DNA of 64,000 bases from positions 12,905,544 through 12,969,543 of the forward strand of contig NC_091144.1 in NCBI RefSeq assembly GCF_041381155.1, written 5' to 3'. The first letter of the stretch is position 1. Each line of letters begins with the position of its first letter. Under the pieces are notes generated by a model, which ran no database searches, was not told the DNA's origin, and saw only the letters and a list, made by a program, of their open reading frames with translations. Positions 22,601 through 33,361 of this stretch are shown piece by piece. A program made the position numbers and the translations under genes. This stretch comes from Argopecten irradians (Eukaryota; Mollusca; Bivalvia; Pectinida; Pectinidae).

Positions 22601-25600
22601 CTGTAGATAGTGTGGGTATACTATCGTTGGTTCCACAGACGATAGAAATCTGAACATTGATAGTAATTTTAATTCGGTGTACTTTAATCCCTCTTAAATA
22701 GCATCTCATTTTGAGAAGATATTTACCAATTCTGTAACAAAGATGCCGTATTCAAGCTGTTGTTTCTGTAGTAAAGGATGGAGATTATTCAGAAGTATCC
22801 TAAGATGTCTGGTCCGATTACGAAAAGGGACGATTATTGCCACTTTATGTCGTGCTGTACAGGAAGCTGGGCGATAAACCCCGCCAAACGTCACTTCCGG
22901 TAATCGTAATGCTAATTCTCTATCCGTATAGCTCTTCACATCCACAGATATCTTCCCGCCTAAAGTACATGACAATCAATTCAAGTTAGCTCCATCTATC
23001 ATTGTTTCTTATTTTCTTTAACAGTCAATTTTTTTTGTTACTAGAAACAATCTATTATCAAAGAAGGGGTATCACTTTTGACCGTTTTACGGCCACTCAG
23101 TGATAAGCAAAGTATTTTGCATGAGGATACTTTAGGGTCAGCTGTATATAGTATGCTAATAAGAATATCCGATTTTTTCTGGGCTCATGGTAATTTCAGA
23201 GGTCAAAGGTCAAAGGGTGAAAAATTCACATGTTCATTGTTCAAGTCCTAAATAATTAAAAATTTGAATAGAGATAATATATTTTGCAGTTTTTGCATGT
23301 AAATATTTGGGTTTGTGAAATTCAGTTTAGAGCACTGATGACAAATTGAAAAAGTAGGTCACGGTGACCTAAAAAATGTCATCCGTCAACTAAAAATCTA
23401 CAATTTCAAGGCTTTAGAGTAATATTACGCACTTGAATTTTTTGTCACGATCTACTTCAGATGATTACATCATAGGTTCACTGAGTGGCCGTAAAACAGC
23501 CCAAAATCATACCCCTTCTTTAGTCATTTTTAAACTTCTTAGGATTAAATCGTGTCATAAACTGTTTATTTGGAGTAAGTCATGATTTTTCTGTTATGAT
23601 CTCTTTAGCACAAAATATCTATTTAAGTTAATTCTTTATGTATCCAATATATTAATCCTATTATTTCTGTGAAATTTCATATTTCAGGATGACTTATTTT
23701 CTATCAGAATCGATGATGCGAACAACGACGTTTTATTTTGATATTGCAATCTGGAGCGATCGTGCAATAAACAGCCATTTTGTTTGGGATGATAACTCTT
23801 CTATTTAATTTATCATGTTCCTTGTTTATTAACAAAATTTATATTGTCAAAATAAATATTTATTTAGCACCCAGAAAGTTTATTTCGCACTTCAAATACT
23901 TTTCATATAGCACTGTTTGGAAAATTTGTTGTGAAGAAAGAACGTCAGTATCAAGTGTCGACTATATTCGACAACGGGAAAGAGACAGTGTAAAATCCTC
24001 GGGAAACAGTACGGAAAGAGTAAGACAAAATAAACAAAGAAGAATGATATATGCATTTCTGAAGATTTATTTGTTGTTTTACAACTGTGGCATCAATACG
24101 TATATTAAGCCAGCCTTTGTATGGTAAAAAAAATTGGTGGTATTTAAAAAGAAAACAGTTACATTTGCTGTAACTGGACGAAAATTTTACATGTTAGTTT
24201 TTCTTCAATAATCTATTGAAAACCATAAGGTTTAAATTAATGTGTAGAAATCATTCAAATGGCTTCAGATGCCTTATAAACATGAGGTTCAACACAGAAA
24301 TTATGTACTGTAAAATTGTTGTTTGCTATCCCTATTGTATGTACGGAAACATACCTTCAGATATCACTTTATTATAATTAATAACACTGAAAAATGTGAA
24401 CTGAAATTGTAGACCACAATTTGGCTTCATATTCTGACCCAGAAACATATGTTTTTGCCTGACCATATGTACTCATTTCACTACATTACTGTACACGTGT
24501 AAATATAAGGATTTTGGCAGTATTGCCAAAATTCATTTTGAGCTCTTATTTGTACTTACGCATTGAAAGTACTGTAATTAAAAAAAAAAAACTTTTGGTA
24601 ATAAATAACATATTAAAAACTCATCTTGATTTGTGATAATGAAAAATACAACTTTGATTAAGGGATACTTTGTTTAACAGTAAAGACGACGAAAAGATGA
24701 CAATTGGCATTATTCTTCTACTTTCATTTGAATATGTTATCTAAATAATGTAACACTTGTAAATACTAGCCGAAATATATCGCTCGGCTAGAAAGAACTT
24801 TAGCTCGATCGGTTGAGCATCAGACTAGTAATCCAGAGGTCCCGAGTTCGGTCCCTGGCAGAGGCAGATATTAAATATTGCAAATTCTGCACCCTCAGGT
24901 ATAATATAAGTGATCGCACACATAAATATAGGAAAAGCTTATCTTTGAAAGCGATGTTATCAAGAATCTAATAAATACACATATTTGAGAAGCATAGATA
25001 TGAAGTACTGAAAGTAGAATTTGTATATGAATGGATGTCTGAGAAGGTGACAATCCTTAATGCTGTGTACAGGTCCTGTTAGTGGTGTAACCTGCCTTGT
25101 TGACCATCTCTGCATAGCGACCATCTTTAAAAAAAACCACTTAGACATGGTCCCATATGGTCAGTGGCAACCCTATGTGCCCTGTGTTTAAAGACATGTT
25201 GATTATAATCACAATATTTACTTTTCCCATTGGGGAGTCTTTACAGACAGATTTCATTGAAGTGATAAAAATGAGCTTTACTTACTAAGACCAGGCGGAA
25301 TCAAAGGACAGGGAGGAAGACCTGATTTGATATCGGTGACTATCTGCTGCCTTGAGTTGTAATTTGAAGTCCAGCTATTGTTTGTCTGATAAACTGAATT
25401 GTTACTTGACGTCACGGTGTTGTTATGCCGACTAGCAGTGATACCACGTAACGCCATGGTAACAGGAAAACCAGGCGATCCCACTGATCTGGAATTCCAT
25501 ACCATACTACTTTTTGCTGCAATCTGTCCATGATACCAAGCCTCTTGTGTATTGTCCCGGGATGCTAACATCGGAACTTGTTGTCGACTAAAGGTATACT

Positions 25601-25709
25601 GGAGAAAAAAGAAAAACAATGCTGCTTCACACAGTAAAACCGTTATTAATATCTTCCAAACCTTCTCTGAAGAGCCCTCTTTAAGATATATCAGGTATCT
25701 TGTTGGCAT
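16110..25709 (-). CDS. Beta-1,4-glycosyltransferase (B4GALT family, GT7) copy A, frameshifted
   Basis: Six exons on the - strand: 25286-25709, 22727-22959, 22075-22262, 21313-21436, 18693-18788 and 16110-16644. All have GT-AG borders and the same phases as copy B. It would encode a Golgi type II membrane glycosyltransferase: an N-terminal anchor (about residues 18-38), a stem, then the catalytic domain with RHKVAIIVPFRNR, the Mn2+-binding DVD in FIFHDVDLIP and the acceptor-site region. Exon 4 is 124 bp, against 123 in copy B and in vertebrate B4GALT1: a run of seven A (+ strand 21348-21354) adds one base and gives an immediate stop before WGGEDDD. The predicted product is thus about 310 residues and inactive. 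The alternatives are a pseudogene, a recent null allele, or a homopolymer error in the assembly. All other exons remain in frame. The C-terminal tail after about 16205 is unrelated to that of copy B. Confidence 0.85.
16741..18690 (-). repeat. 18/36-bp minisatellite filling copy A intron 5
   Basis: On the gene strand the 36-bp unit is GGGAACGAGGACAGGTAAG followed by a second 18-mer, GGAACGAGGATAGGTTAG. The array is most regular at 16780-18210 and decays towards exon 5. The first 18-mer closely matches the exon 5/intron 5 junction AACGAGGAAAG|GTAAGGAAAC. The long + strand frame at 16771-17895 (SFPNLSSFPYL repeats) is a by-product of the period being divisible by three. Confidence 0.92.
18693..18788 (-). 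CDS. Copy A exon 5 (Mn2+-ligand MxxH)
   Basis: 96 bp, with acceptor ctaag and donor AAAG|GTAAGG. It encodes IRTVGLAVTRYTSDVSAYR, then MLPH, whose Met and His match the bovine B4GALT1 Mn2+ ligands Met344 and His347, and ends KSKRNEER. Confidence 0.85.
18789..21312 (-). other. Copy A intron 4
   Basis: 2.5 kb of AT-rich intron with no recognised element. It lacks the 37-bp minisatellite found in the matching intron of copy B. Open frames at 19625-20082 (- strand) show no domain. Confidence 0.6.
21313..21436 (-). CDS. Copy A exon 4, one base too long
   Basis: Encodes LPYVSLFGGVIAMRKEVFEA up to the seven-base homopolymer at 21348-21354, after which the frame reads TGA. The distal part still spells WGGEDDDMYA in another frame. 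Both splice sites are intact. Confidence 0.85.
21620..22045 (-). repeat. Mollusc-type dispersed repeat in copy A intron 3
   Basis: The - strand contains atttgggagactgctgtctt, ccgatcaaaacatacggtca, cccttcatgttaagcgctaa and a cccggccaagggatataacc block, a layout familiar from scallop and oyster repeats. The matching intron of copy B has the same element at about 53990-54340, so it was present before the duplication. Confidence 0.6.
22075..22262 (-). CDS. Copy A exon 3 (DVD metal-binding motif)
   Basis: 188 bp, the same length as the vertebrate B4GALT1 exon. It encodes DPAVKFNKALSMNIAFLEVS and FIFHDVDLIPENDNNMYTC. Differences from copy B include SESPRH for PENPRH and FRYK for FGYE. Confidence 0.88.
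22727..22959 (-). CDS. Copy A exon 2 (start of catalytic domain)
   Basis: 233 bp between acceptor ...ctttag and donor GTAAAT. It encodes GKISVDVKSYTDRELALRLP through the signature RHKVAIIVPFRNR to YGIFVTEL, and carries the conserved Cys of YRPASC. Confidence 0.88.
23060..23521. mobile_element. MITE-like element with about 44-bp terminal inverted repeats
   Basis: The left end (23060-23103, aaagaaggggtatcactttt then gaccgttttacggccactca) is inverted with few mismatches at 23478-23521. The 462-bp unit has no coding capacity. It lies in copy A intron 1. The matching intron of copy B has no such element, which suggests insertion after the duplication. The target duplication was not clear by eye. 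Confidence 0.75.
24785..24925 (+). mobile_element. tRNA-Thr-derived SINE in copy A intron 1
   Basis: The segment ttagctcgatcggttgagca (box A) plus cagactagtaatccagaggt with an AGT anticodon position and gagttcggtcc (box B) has tRNA-Thr layout. The acceptor stem does not pair, and an unrelated tail (gcaaattctgcaccctcagg) follows, so this is a SINE head and not a tRNA gene. The corresponding position of copy B intron 1 (about 51240-51290) lacks it. Confidence 0.6.
25286..25709 (-). CDS. Copy A exon 1 (membrane anchor and stem)
   Basis: Starts MPTRYLIYLKEGSSEKVW; the hydrophobic anchor ILITVLLCEAALFFFFLQ follows. The stem is rich in Asn-X-Ser/Thr sequons. It ends at a GTAAGT donor. It is one codon shorter than copy B exon 1, and the conserved start supports the choice of ATG. 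Confidence 0.85.
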
Positions 25710-26503
25710 GCTGTGAGGGACGCGTACGGTATATTATACCTTCTCGTACTATTCCGCTTTATTCTCTGTCAGTGTTACTTAATCGTCATCGTTCCGCATG
25801 ATTAACTATCCCATTACTGGCGGTTGATGTCCTTCACCACAGTACTTAAACATCGACTCCACTTCACGTAATATCATTTTCCATTATTAAGTTCCATTTT
25901 GTTAAACACATATCTCATTAAAACTGGTCAACACTGTTGAATATTGTTATTATCCTGTTTCTAATCCTTGATTTTCTCTGCATCACTGTCCAATTCCTGA
26001 AATAGTAACACGTGAAAGAGTTAAAGGACACTACTCTATTGGTGGAAGATATTATTACTGCAAATATATCTCGCTTACTGAGATATACGGGTTAAAATAT
26101 TTACAAATCAGTTTTGACAAATAATTTTGATGTCTTTGAAAAATTGTAGACACGCAAGCGTTTAATGAAGATACATCCATATTATAAATGTGTAAAAACA
26201 CTATAATACTATACAGTATAATTATAATAATCCTTATACATATGCTAGTTATACACACTTACGTCACAATTCATACAGAAACAACCTGATTCAGATACGG
26301 CATCATTGCTTGGGAGATCTTAACCAAATACATAAATGATATAGAACGTTTATCTAGTAACCATGGCAAAGAATGCGAATATAGCCGACCGTTCTGCACC
26401 GGTGCCCTCGGCACCCGTTATAATCGATATCCACTGAGATGCGTGTTAAGCCATATTTATTAATAAATTATACATATAACTTCACCAGTCTCCAATGGCG
26501 TGG

Positions 26504-26736
26504 TAGATTATGAAGCAGATAAACCGATTCAATAAAGAAATTACATCTCAGTTATATATAGTAAATTATGAAGCAGGTAAACCGATTCAATAAAGAAATT
26601 ACATCTCAGTTATATATAGTAAATTATGAAGCAGATAAACCGATTCAATAAAGAAATTACATCTCAGTTATATATAGTAAATTATGAAGCAGATAAACCG
26701 ATTCAATAAAGAAATTACATCTCTGTTATATATAAT
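26504..26736. repeat. 58-bp tandem repeat (4 units) upstream of copy A
   Basis: Four near-identical 58-bp units (ttatgaagcagataaaccga ... catctcagttatatatag) lie about 0.8 kb upstream of the copy A start. The inverted counterpart upstream of copy B (about 49520-49585) has one diverged unit, so the amplification is specific to copy A. Confidence 0.88.
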
Positions 26737-27084
26737 ACACACATCTTTACGGAGGTCAGAATACTGCCTTCCCCGACACACAGATGACTGAAATGATTTA
26801 CTGTCACCGAGAATATAATAATAACGAAATTACGTATTAAACTACCCACCTTATCGCACTGTAGGAGATGCTGCTACTAATCGTTTACCACCATTCGCCT
26901 TGGTATACCTGGACAACACTTACATGTACCTGATCTTGGTGTTTTAACGATTAACTGGAACTCATTGCTGACTACAACGCATCATCATTTTTCTTGTTTT
27001 TTTTTCCGCCAATCTCATTGGACCTCGGTACCCCCACGTAATTGCATAGATTCGTGAAAGAAAGATAAGAAAAATATTCAAAAT

Positions 27085-27530
27085 AACGTAATGTTCGGGA
27101 TGTCGGTACAATCAGAAGATGACGGAAATAAAAGGAAGGAAGTGGATGTCAAATTTATAAAAGAGGTTTTCACTATGTTAGGGGTTCGAGATACACAGGC
27201 AAATGTAGTGAGAAATGTTAACAGAACTGGGAAGAGACCAGAAAAAAACAGTATCCGATGTAAAAGCTAGACTTATCCTCATTTAATTTGTATCTATTGA
27301 ACAAGAGAGAGCTATCTTATAAAAACATTAAAGTATTTAGAAATAACAGAAGATTTTTGTCTGTTCAGATTAGGAATGCTTTAACAAAAAGCCGAAAGAG
27401 GTCATAAAAGAATGTGTTAGAGGAAGTTAAAAGTAATGGAACGGATACAGGGGGTTTTGTATGTCATGTCCGTAGACCGCCCTGGTTCGTTTACCCAAAT
27501 AATATGAAGAACTCAAATGCACAGGTTAAT
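27085..27530 (+). pseudogene. LINE ORF1-like relic
   Basis: One frame reads KRKEVDVKFIKEVFTMLGVR then VVRNVNRTGKRPEKN, and after breaks a later frame reads NALTK and VRRPPWFVYPNN. This pattern (helix, 'RxGK' segment, terminal RRPPW) resembles CR1/L2-type ORF1 proteins. It is broken by stops and frame changes and starts immediately beyond the end of the inverted-duplication arm. The family call is tentative. Confidence 0.4.
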
Positions 27531-28770
27531 ATTCAGTTTCATTATCATATCTTAGATATGGATATTTTCGTAACTTTTGCGTAAGTCATATTTACGAATT
27601 ACTAAGCATTTCACAAAACGTAATAACTTACGAAGTTACGTCAAAAATTTTGCGTAACTTTACGCCAACTCTACCCTGTCGTAACTTCTACGCATTTTCA
27701 TGTCGGTGTTGGAAAACTCGTCATATCTACTTCATTTGTGGATCTATCGCAATACTATTTACACGTTGTAAAACTACAGATAAAAACGGAGAACTTTTGT
27801 TCTAAGAAAAATCATTTGGCAATGTCCACTTTCTCTTTCAGTGAGTTGAAAAAAAATCGTGCCAACTTAGTCTAATTCTGAGCATTTTTAAATTGTTGAC
27901 GTCGGGCGGTGTAATCGCCGGAGCGGAAATTACATGAAGACATTGAGTTTCGAAATATAAATAAGTAGCGAGAAATAATGCTTGTATGTCATAGGTTTAG
28001 TAGTTGATAATTTCTATTTTATGTATGACCAATTATATAGAAAGAAATACGCTCTAAAAATAGTGATTTTCTCGTAGAATAAATAAATGCAATAGGTACC
28101 CTGTGCACTACACATAAAACTTAAATAAATTCTAATATAATATAACCAAAAATAGCAATTTAATATACACACAATAAAAGCCGAGAAAACACTGGTCAAA
28201 ATAATTCATTTTATAATTCATTACATACCCAAATAAGTTATCTATTTATTCTACAAATCAGCAAATAATTTCAACGGAAATCGCGGTCTTGTACAAATTT
28301 TAACTTTGACGTCATCAGTACAAAATAAGAACCTGTGTGATGGAGATGGACAAAGATTTTAGCGAACATTTACAAGAGATATTAATTGCTCATAGAATTA
28401 TAATTTTAAAACATTTTTTGACATATGTAAAAAAGAAAAAAGAAAAACAAATATATATCATGTTGACAGTCCAGCGATATCTATTTATAGTAGAAGGCCC
28501 AATCGGGATGTACACGTATGATCACTTTCGATTTGCAACGCGTACGGACAATGTGCAGATGCATGCGGTATATTTTAGCTATACAAAGTAAACTTGTTAC
28601 CAAAATATGTGTGACCCACATCCTGATGTTATTTTAACAAAAAATTTCGAAGTGATATTGGCATTGTTTATGATACAAGCCTGCATAGTACATGTAAAAC
28701 TTAGTTGTTAAATATGATTAGTACATCACGTGACAGAATGCTGGATTCTGATTGGCTACACAGATGGATA
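27531..28770. other. No gene recognised
   Basis: AT-rich. The segment 27550-27700 repeats short cgtaac/gttacg words in both orientations. Open frames of 60-84 codons (28014-28199 on -, 28337-28591 on +) have no domain. Confidence 0.4.
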
Positions 28771-28777
28771 CTATTTG

Positions 28778-28807
28778 CAATAGTGCCCGGGCAAGCGGGC
28801 ACTATTG
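28778..28807. repeat. Perfect 12-bp hairpin
   Basis: CAATAGTGCCCG, a 6-base loop GGCAAG, then the exact inverse. The arm sequence gggcactattg recurs in the foldback at 29164-29306, so both probably belong to one foldback-element family. Confidence 0.75.
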
Positions 28808-29163
28808 AAGTGGCGCAAACTTGAACGTGAATCTATTATGACGTCACCATTACATGACGTCATTATAACGTTGCGTTTCGACCAAGACGTCAAAATGGCG
28901 GACAGGCTGTTGTGTGCGGGGATGAAAGCAAATGTTGCTTTTCTACAGAAGACAGTTCACTCATGTTCAATATCAATCTACTTTTAATCTCTATGAAGCT
29001 GAATCCCGTTTTATAGAAACACAGATTTCTGCAACCATTCATATGTTGTACTTGGAGATAAACGTGGTGTGGAAATGGAGATAACGTTGCGAGGTGTCGC
29101 TTGACGTGCTTCTGTTACAATGACATGGAAACGGGTCTCATGTGAGGGTGATGTACTAAACCC

Positions 29164-29306
29164 ATTATGGCCTGTTTGAGAGGGCACTATTGCCTCATAG
29201 TATTGTCGAGGGATGGAATAGTGCCCAAGCCGAAGGCGAGGAGACTATAGATCCTATCACGAGACAATACTATGAGGCAATAGTGCCCTCTCAACCAGGC
29301 CATAAT
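29164..29306. mobile_element. Foldback/MITE-like element with 44-bp arms
   Basis: Arms 29164-29207 and 29263-29306 are inverted copies with one mismatch (left arm attatggcctgtttgagagg, then gcactattgcctcatagtat). The 55-bp centre is GC-richer (aagccgaaggcgaggag). There is no coding content. Confidence 0.8.
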
Positions 29307-30143
29307 AGATAAATATGTAATGCATGTCAGTCCAACATACATGTAGGCCATATGTATGTTGGGTAAGTACATTTGAATTTCTTAAAACACCACTGTACAA
29401 AAATTATAATATAAGAATGAAATGCAGCGATACATACTATGTATATGCAAAAAAATTAACGGCAAAGTGTGGTGCCCCCCCTCGTTCAGACAGACAGATG
29501 ATGTATGAGTTAGCATGTACAATGCACATTGGTTCACATAATACAGGTATGATACCTCTTTTGTTTCTGTGTAACATTGTTGTTCTAAAGAGATATTCAG
29601 AGCAAATAGTATTCCCTGTTGAACCGCAATACTCTCTCCCAAGTGAATTATGATTAGGTATCAAACATCTCTCTAACGATTTCCTGGTATTCTAAGAACG
29701 AAGTTACAATGTACTTACTTTTATATTGCATGTGTAATTTGCATAAAGTTGGATCATTACACAAGTGAAGAAAACCCATTTCATTTCTCGACAATTTAAT
29801 TGACACTCTAGTAAATTATTACTACATGTAGCCGATACTAGCCATTTCATGACGGGAGATAGATAATAATCACGCTAACGTTTAATTGGAATTGTCTAGT
29901 CATAACTGCTTTGATTTTATATTTCTTTTCAGGTAAAAAGACATGAGTTCACATAGATTTTGTATAAAGAACATAAAAATGATGTGGGTACACGGGAGTC
30001 TATGGTAGCTACATATGTACGCGCCTGATCCGGCAGCTCTTCCTTGAATGCGTTAAGGGGGCAAATAAAGATTATAAGATTACAGAAAAGTTTCATTGAA
30101 ATTCTCATAATCCACTTAAAGAGGTTTCAGCCCCCGAAATACT

Positions 30144-30172
30144 CCCCCCCACCCCCACCCCCCCACCCCCCC
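30144..30172. repeat. Poly-C/CCCCCA microsatellite
   Basis: A run of cccccccacccccacccccc type. The opposite strand is G-rich and could form a quadruplex. Confidence 0.85.
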
Positions 30173-30394
30173 AAAAAATATCACACAATAAAGCCAACAT
30201 TCTTCGTACATACCTTAGAGCGCACACACTCTGTAAAGCCATTTGCTGTCACCAATAGGTTTACAAACCTTCTTGAGAATGACATTAAATACATTGTGCA
30301 TAATTCCCATGGTTTCCAGCTTTTTCATCGCGCAATTATCACAGGAACTTCATTATTCGTCAAAATTGATGACGTCACTACAATGCGTACCGCA

Positions 30395-30510
30395 GTTACG
30401 CCGCATGTATTGATGACGTCACGTTATTGTCTAGCACGTGTGAGCTGTCTTACACCCCCTGTGTAAGATAGAGATATTTTTTCCCTAGCAACCGCGGGAT
30501 ATCCCTGTGA
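30395..30510 (+). repeat. Dispersed repeat R2, copy 1
   Basis: Contains tgatgacgtcac, gtgtgagctgtcttacaccc and attttttccctagcaacc. The inverse lies at about 60620-60725 (gttgctagggaaaatataac and gacagtccacacgcacttta). It is a non-coding dispersed element, probably of a DNA-transposon family. Confidence 0.55.
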
Positions 30511-30544
30511 AGTATGGAAGGAGTATAACTTAGATTACATATGT

Positions 30545-31335
30545 ATATCATACAAATATGGCATATATGGATCTGATCCAATTCATAAAAATGTACATAT
30601 TCAATGTTCTAATGTCATTTGAACATAGGGGGGATACTGAAAAATGTTAATTTAGAAGTTTAAGTGTATTTCCACAAATCTGCATGTTTTGCCTCAAATA
30701 CAGCGGTTAAACTTTTTTTCAAAACTAGTCTTCGTTTTATGTTCATTGTTCTCGAAGTATGTAATAGAAGTACATGTATTAGTGATGATTGAAATGCCAT
30801 CATATGTATCATATTTGCATGAAATAATTTAAAACCGCTTTTTGCATGTTCAAAAAGGACTCGATGTGTACGCTTTTGTTGTCCAATCTGGTCATGCAAG
30901 AGCTCCTTGTACATGTATATGCTATAGACAGCAGTAAACATAATGGCATAATTATTTGGTGACAGAAATATGTACTGAACCCTGTCTACTTAGTAAGCTA
31001 AAGAATATTATTCTAAAATTTTACAAACAGCACAACAATCCACGAGTCAATAGTAATACTTACGGTTAGTCCCGATACATAGACACTTGTTATCAACTTA
31101 GTTATGTTCAAGTACACCTAAAAAGTGATATATACATGTAGCATTCAAAATATCACTAGTTTAAACAGGGTCTAAAATCTTTAAGAACAATGTATTTCTG
31201 TATAATTCCTGTAAATCAAGTGGATAAAATAGTCACAAACTCTTTGTTGGGGCTGATCAAATTTCACATGTGGCTCAGTTTACCAACACACAAATAAATC
31301 TCCTGTGTCGAATTTTTTAATTTTAGCACTTCTGT
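30545..31335 (+). repeat. Dispersed repeat family R1, copy 2
   Basis: Begins tatatcatacaaatatggca, continues tctgcatgttttgcctcaaa and later gagtcaatagtaatacttac and gtcacaaactctttgttggg. It is the most complete of three copies and has no protein coding potential. Confidence 0.6.
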
Positions 31336-31639
31336 TTTTCCGATGAACCACTATACTGATGTGTTATGTTTTAACATTCAGTTTGATTTACTTCATTTTT
31401 CAGATATTACAAAAACAATAAATCGCATGATACAAACCCCTTTCTGTTTCTAGATCCAATGTATCGCTTAATCATTATACATTAAGAAACTCATCTTAGA
31501 TTTTGTTCATCCTCGGAGAGATTTTAGAGGGGAATAATTCGTTATTGAAGGGTGCACTATGGGCATGTTAGGTTTGCCAATTTTTATATGCAATGAATGT
31601 CTTGTTGACTGTACTTATAAATATTTGAATGGAAATGGT

Positions 31640-32150
31640 GATGCTTTATATCTAGTTATCAATGGTTTTGTCATGCCAATGGCGGTTGTAGATCACATCA
31701 TACAATATGGCATACTATTATATATGGAGACGTTCCAATTGATATCAATGTACACAAATCGTTGTGTTTTGCCCCAAAACAGCGGTTGAATGTTTTTAAG
31801 AAAACAATTGTTTTTTCATGTTCAGTGTTCCTCAATGTATATAACAGAAGTATTTGAGATGATTGAAATGTATGCTTTTGCAAAGTCGAATCACGTCAAG
31901 CAAGCAACCCCTGTATATGCTAGAGAAACTAGGAAACATAATGACATGCTTGTTTGGTGACAGAATATGCATATTTTATCAACACATACTAGCAACACAT
32001 ACAACATTCAGTGATTCAACAGTAATACCTAAGGTAAGGCCTGATGCATACACACTTTTTAGTAACTTTTTAAGTCCAAGTATACTTAACAAGTGATATA
32101 TTGGCATACAAAATATTGCTAGCTTAAACAGGATCTAAAACCTTAATATT
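31640..32150 (+). repeat. Dispersed repeat family R1, copy 3
   Basis: Aligns with copy 2 in the same orientation: cacatcatacaatatggcat, cgttgtgttttgccccaaaa, ttcaacagtaatacctaagg and cttaaacaggatctaaaacc. It lies only about 300 bp from copy 2, so the pair may be a tandem segmental copy. Confidence 0.55.
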
Positions 32151-32297
32151 AAATATAAAAATAACTATTCTGATCGCAGAATTGACTATTTTATTGTTTA
32201 TGGTTTAAAATCATTCTGATTATATACTTAATAGTAACTACAATGTATCGTGATTATAGGGTGCCGGCAACTGAATCATGTGACATATTCAAAACCT

Positions 32298-32444
32298 GTG
32301 TTTTAAGTAAGAGATATAAGCCTCAACCTGTCTATTATGTGAAATATTGGATTGTCTGAGGCGCGTCAGAGCGTCAGGGACGAAGACAGTCCAATATTTC
32401 ACATAATAGACAGTTTGCGACATATATCCCTTACTTAAAACACC
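32298..32444. mobile_element. Foldback element with about 60-bp arms
   Basis: Left arm from tgtgttttaagtaagagata to gaaatattggattgtct. The right arm is its imperfect inverse, from agacagtccaatatttcaca to cttacttaaaacacc. The centre is a short gaggcgcgtcagagcgtcag segment. No coding content. Confidence 0.8.
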
Positions 32445-33361
32445 GCTGTGATATCATCAGTTGTCTTTCTTGTACAATAACCATCAGAAAGAACAGTCCT
32501 CACTCGTCACTGTCCTATATGTTACCTTTAGTAGTCCATTATTTATCTGTAGCTGTTCAATACTTTACTGGACAGCTACAGGTAAGTCAAATGAAACACA
32601 GAATAATGAATACGAAAATTGAAAATCCATGTATTTTCTCAGATATTGCTAACACTGATATTAACATGTAAATTCCAATGACCATATTTTCCGCATACAG
32701 GTAAAATCCAAAATAATAAGAGATTCAAATCAGCTATCTAAGCACTTTACTATAACATATACATTTCACTACGTAACATACATTTGATCTATATAGTTTT
32801 GACAATAATTCTTCTTGAATGACATTATTTATGTACTTGAAAAGCTTTTTGATTCCTTAGCAGATTTGAGTATAATCCGAGAAATATCGACAATATTAAT
32901 CCTTTCCGCATATTTCACATAATTTTGTATATAAACGATATAATCGTTCCATTTTTTTCTTTTGATTGTATGATTTACTTATATAACCCAATTCCATATT
33001 TCCAATATACTAATCACATTTAATCCATTTTGACATAATATGTCATTTCTGCTGTGCACTGTGCTGGAAGCCATCCTAACCCTCTGATGACTTTTTTTCC
33101 AATGAAACTAAAATTAATCTTACATACTGAATGGACAATATCAAGACAAAACGGGCTGTGTTTTAATGTCAGAAAAGACATGTGTATAAAGAGAGACAAC
33201 TCGTTTGTACTTGTAACAGGTTGCAATCTCTATTACAACCTAGTCGATGTGCTCTATTGATTACAACCCTGTTGATAAACCCAGCACCGGTAATTGAAAA
33301 TATATTATTTTTCGTCTCCAATAAAAAACACCAAAGCTGCTTAAATGTGATTGGTTTCACC

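Noticed and set aside
22706-22975. Exon 2 of copy A as a free-standing gene beginning MSCTLGGKIS
   Set aside because: The first residues come from intron read-through upstream of the ctttag acceptor. The matching exon in copy B and the phase show it is an internal exon.
24791-24868. Functional tRNA-Thr(AGT) gene
   Set aside because: The acceptor ends do not pair, box B is off-consensus and a SINE-type tail follows.
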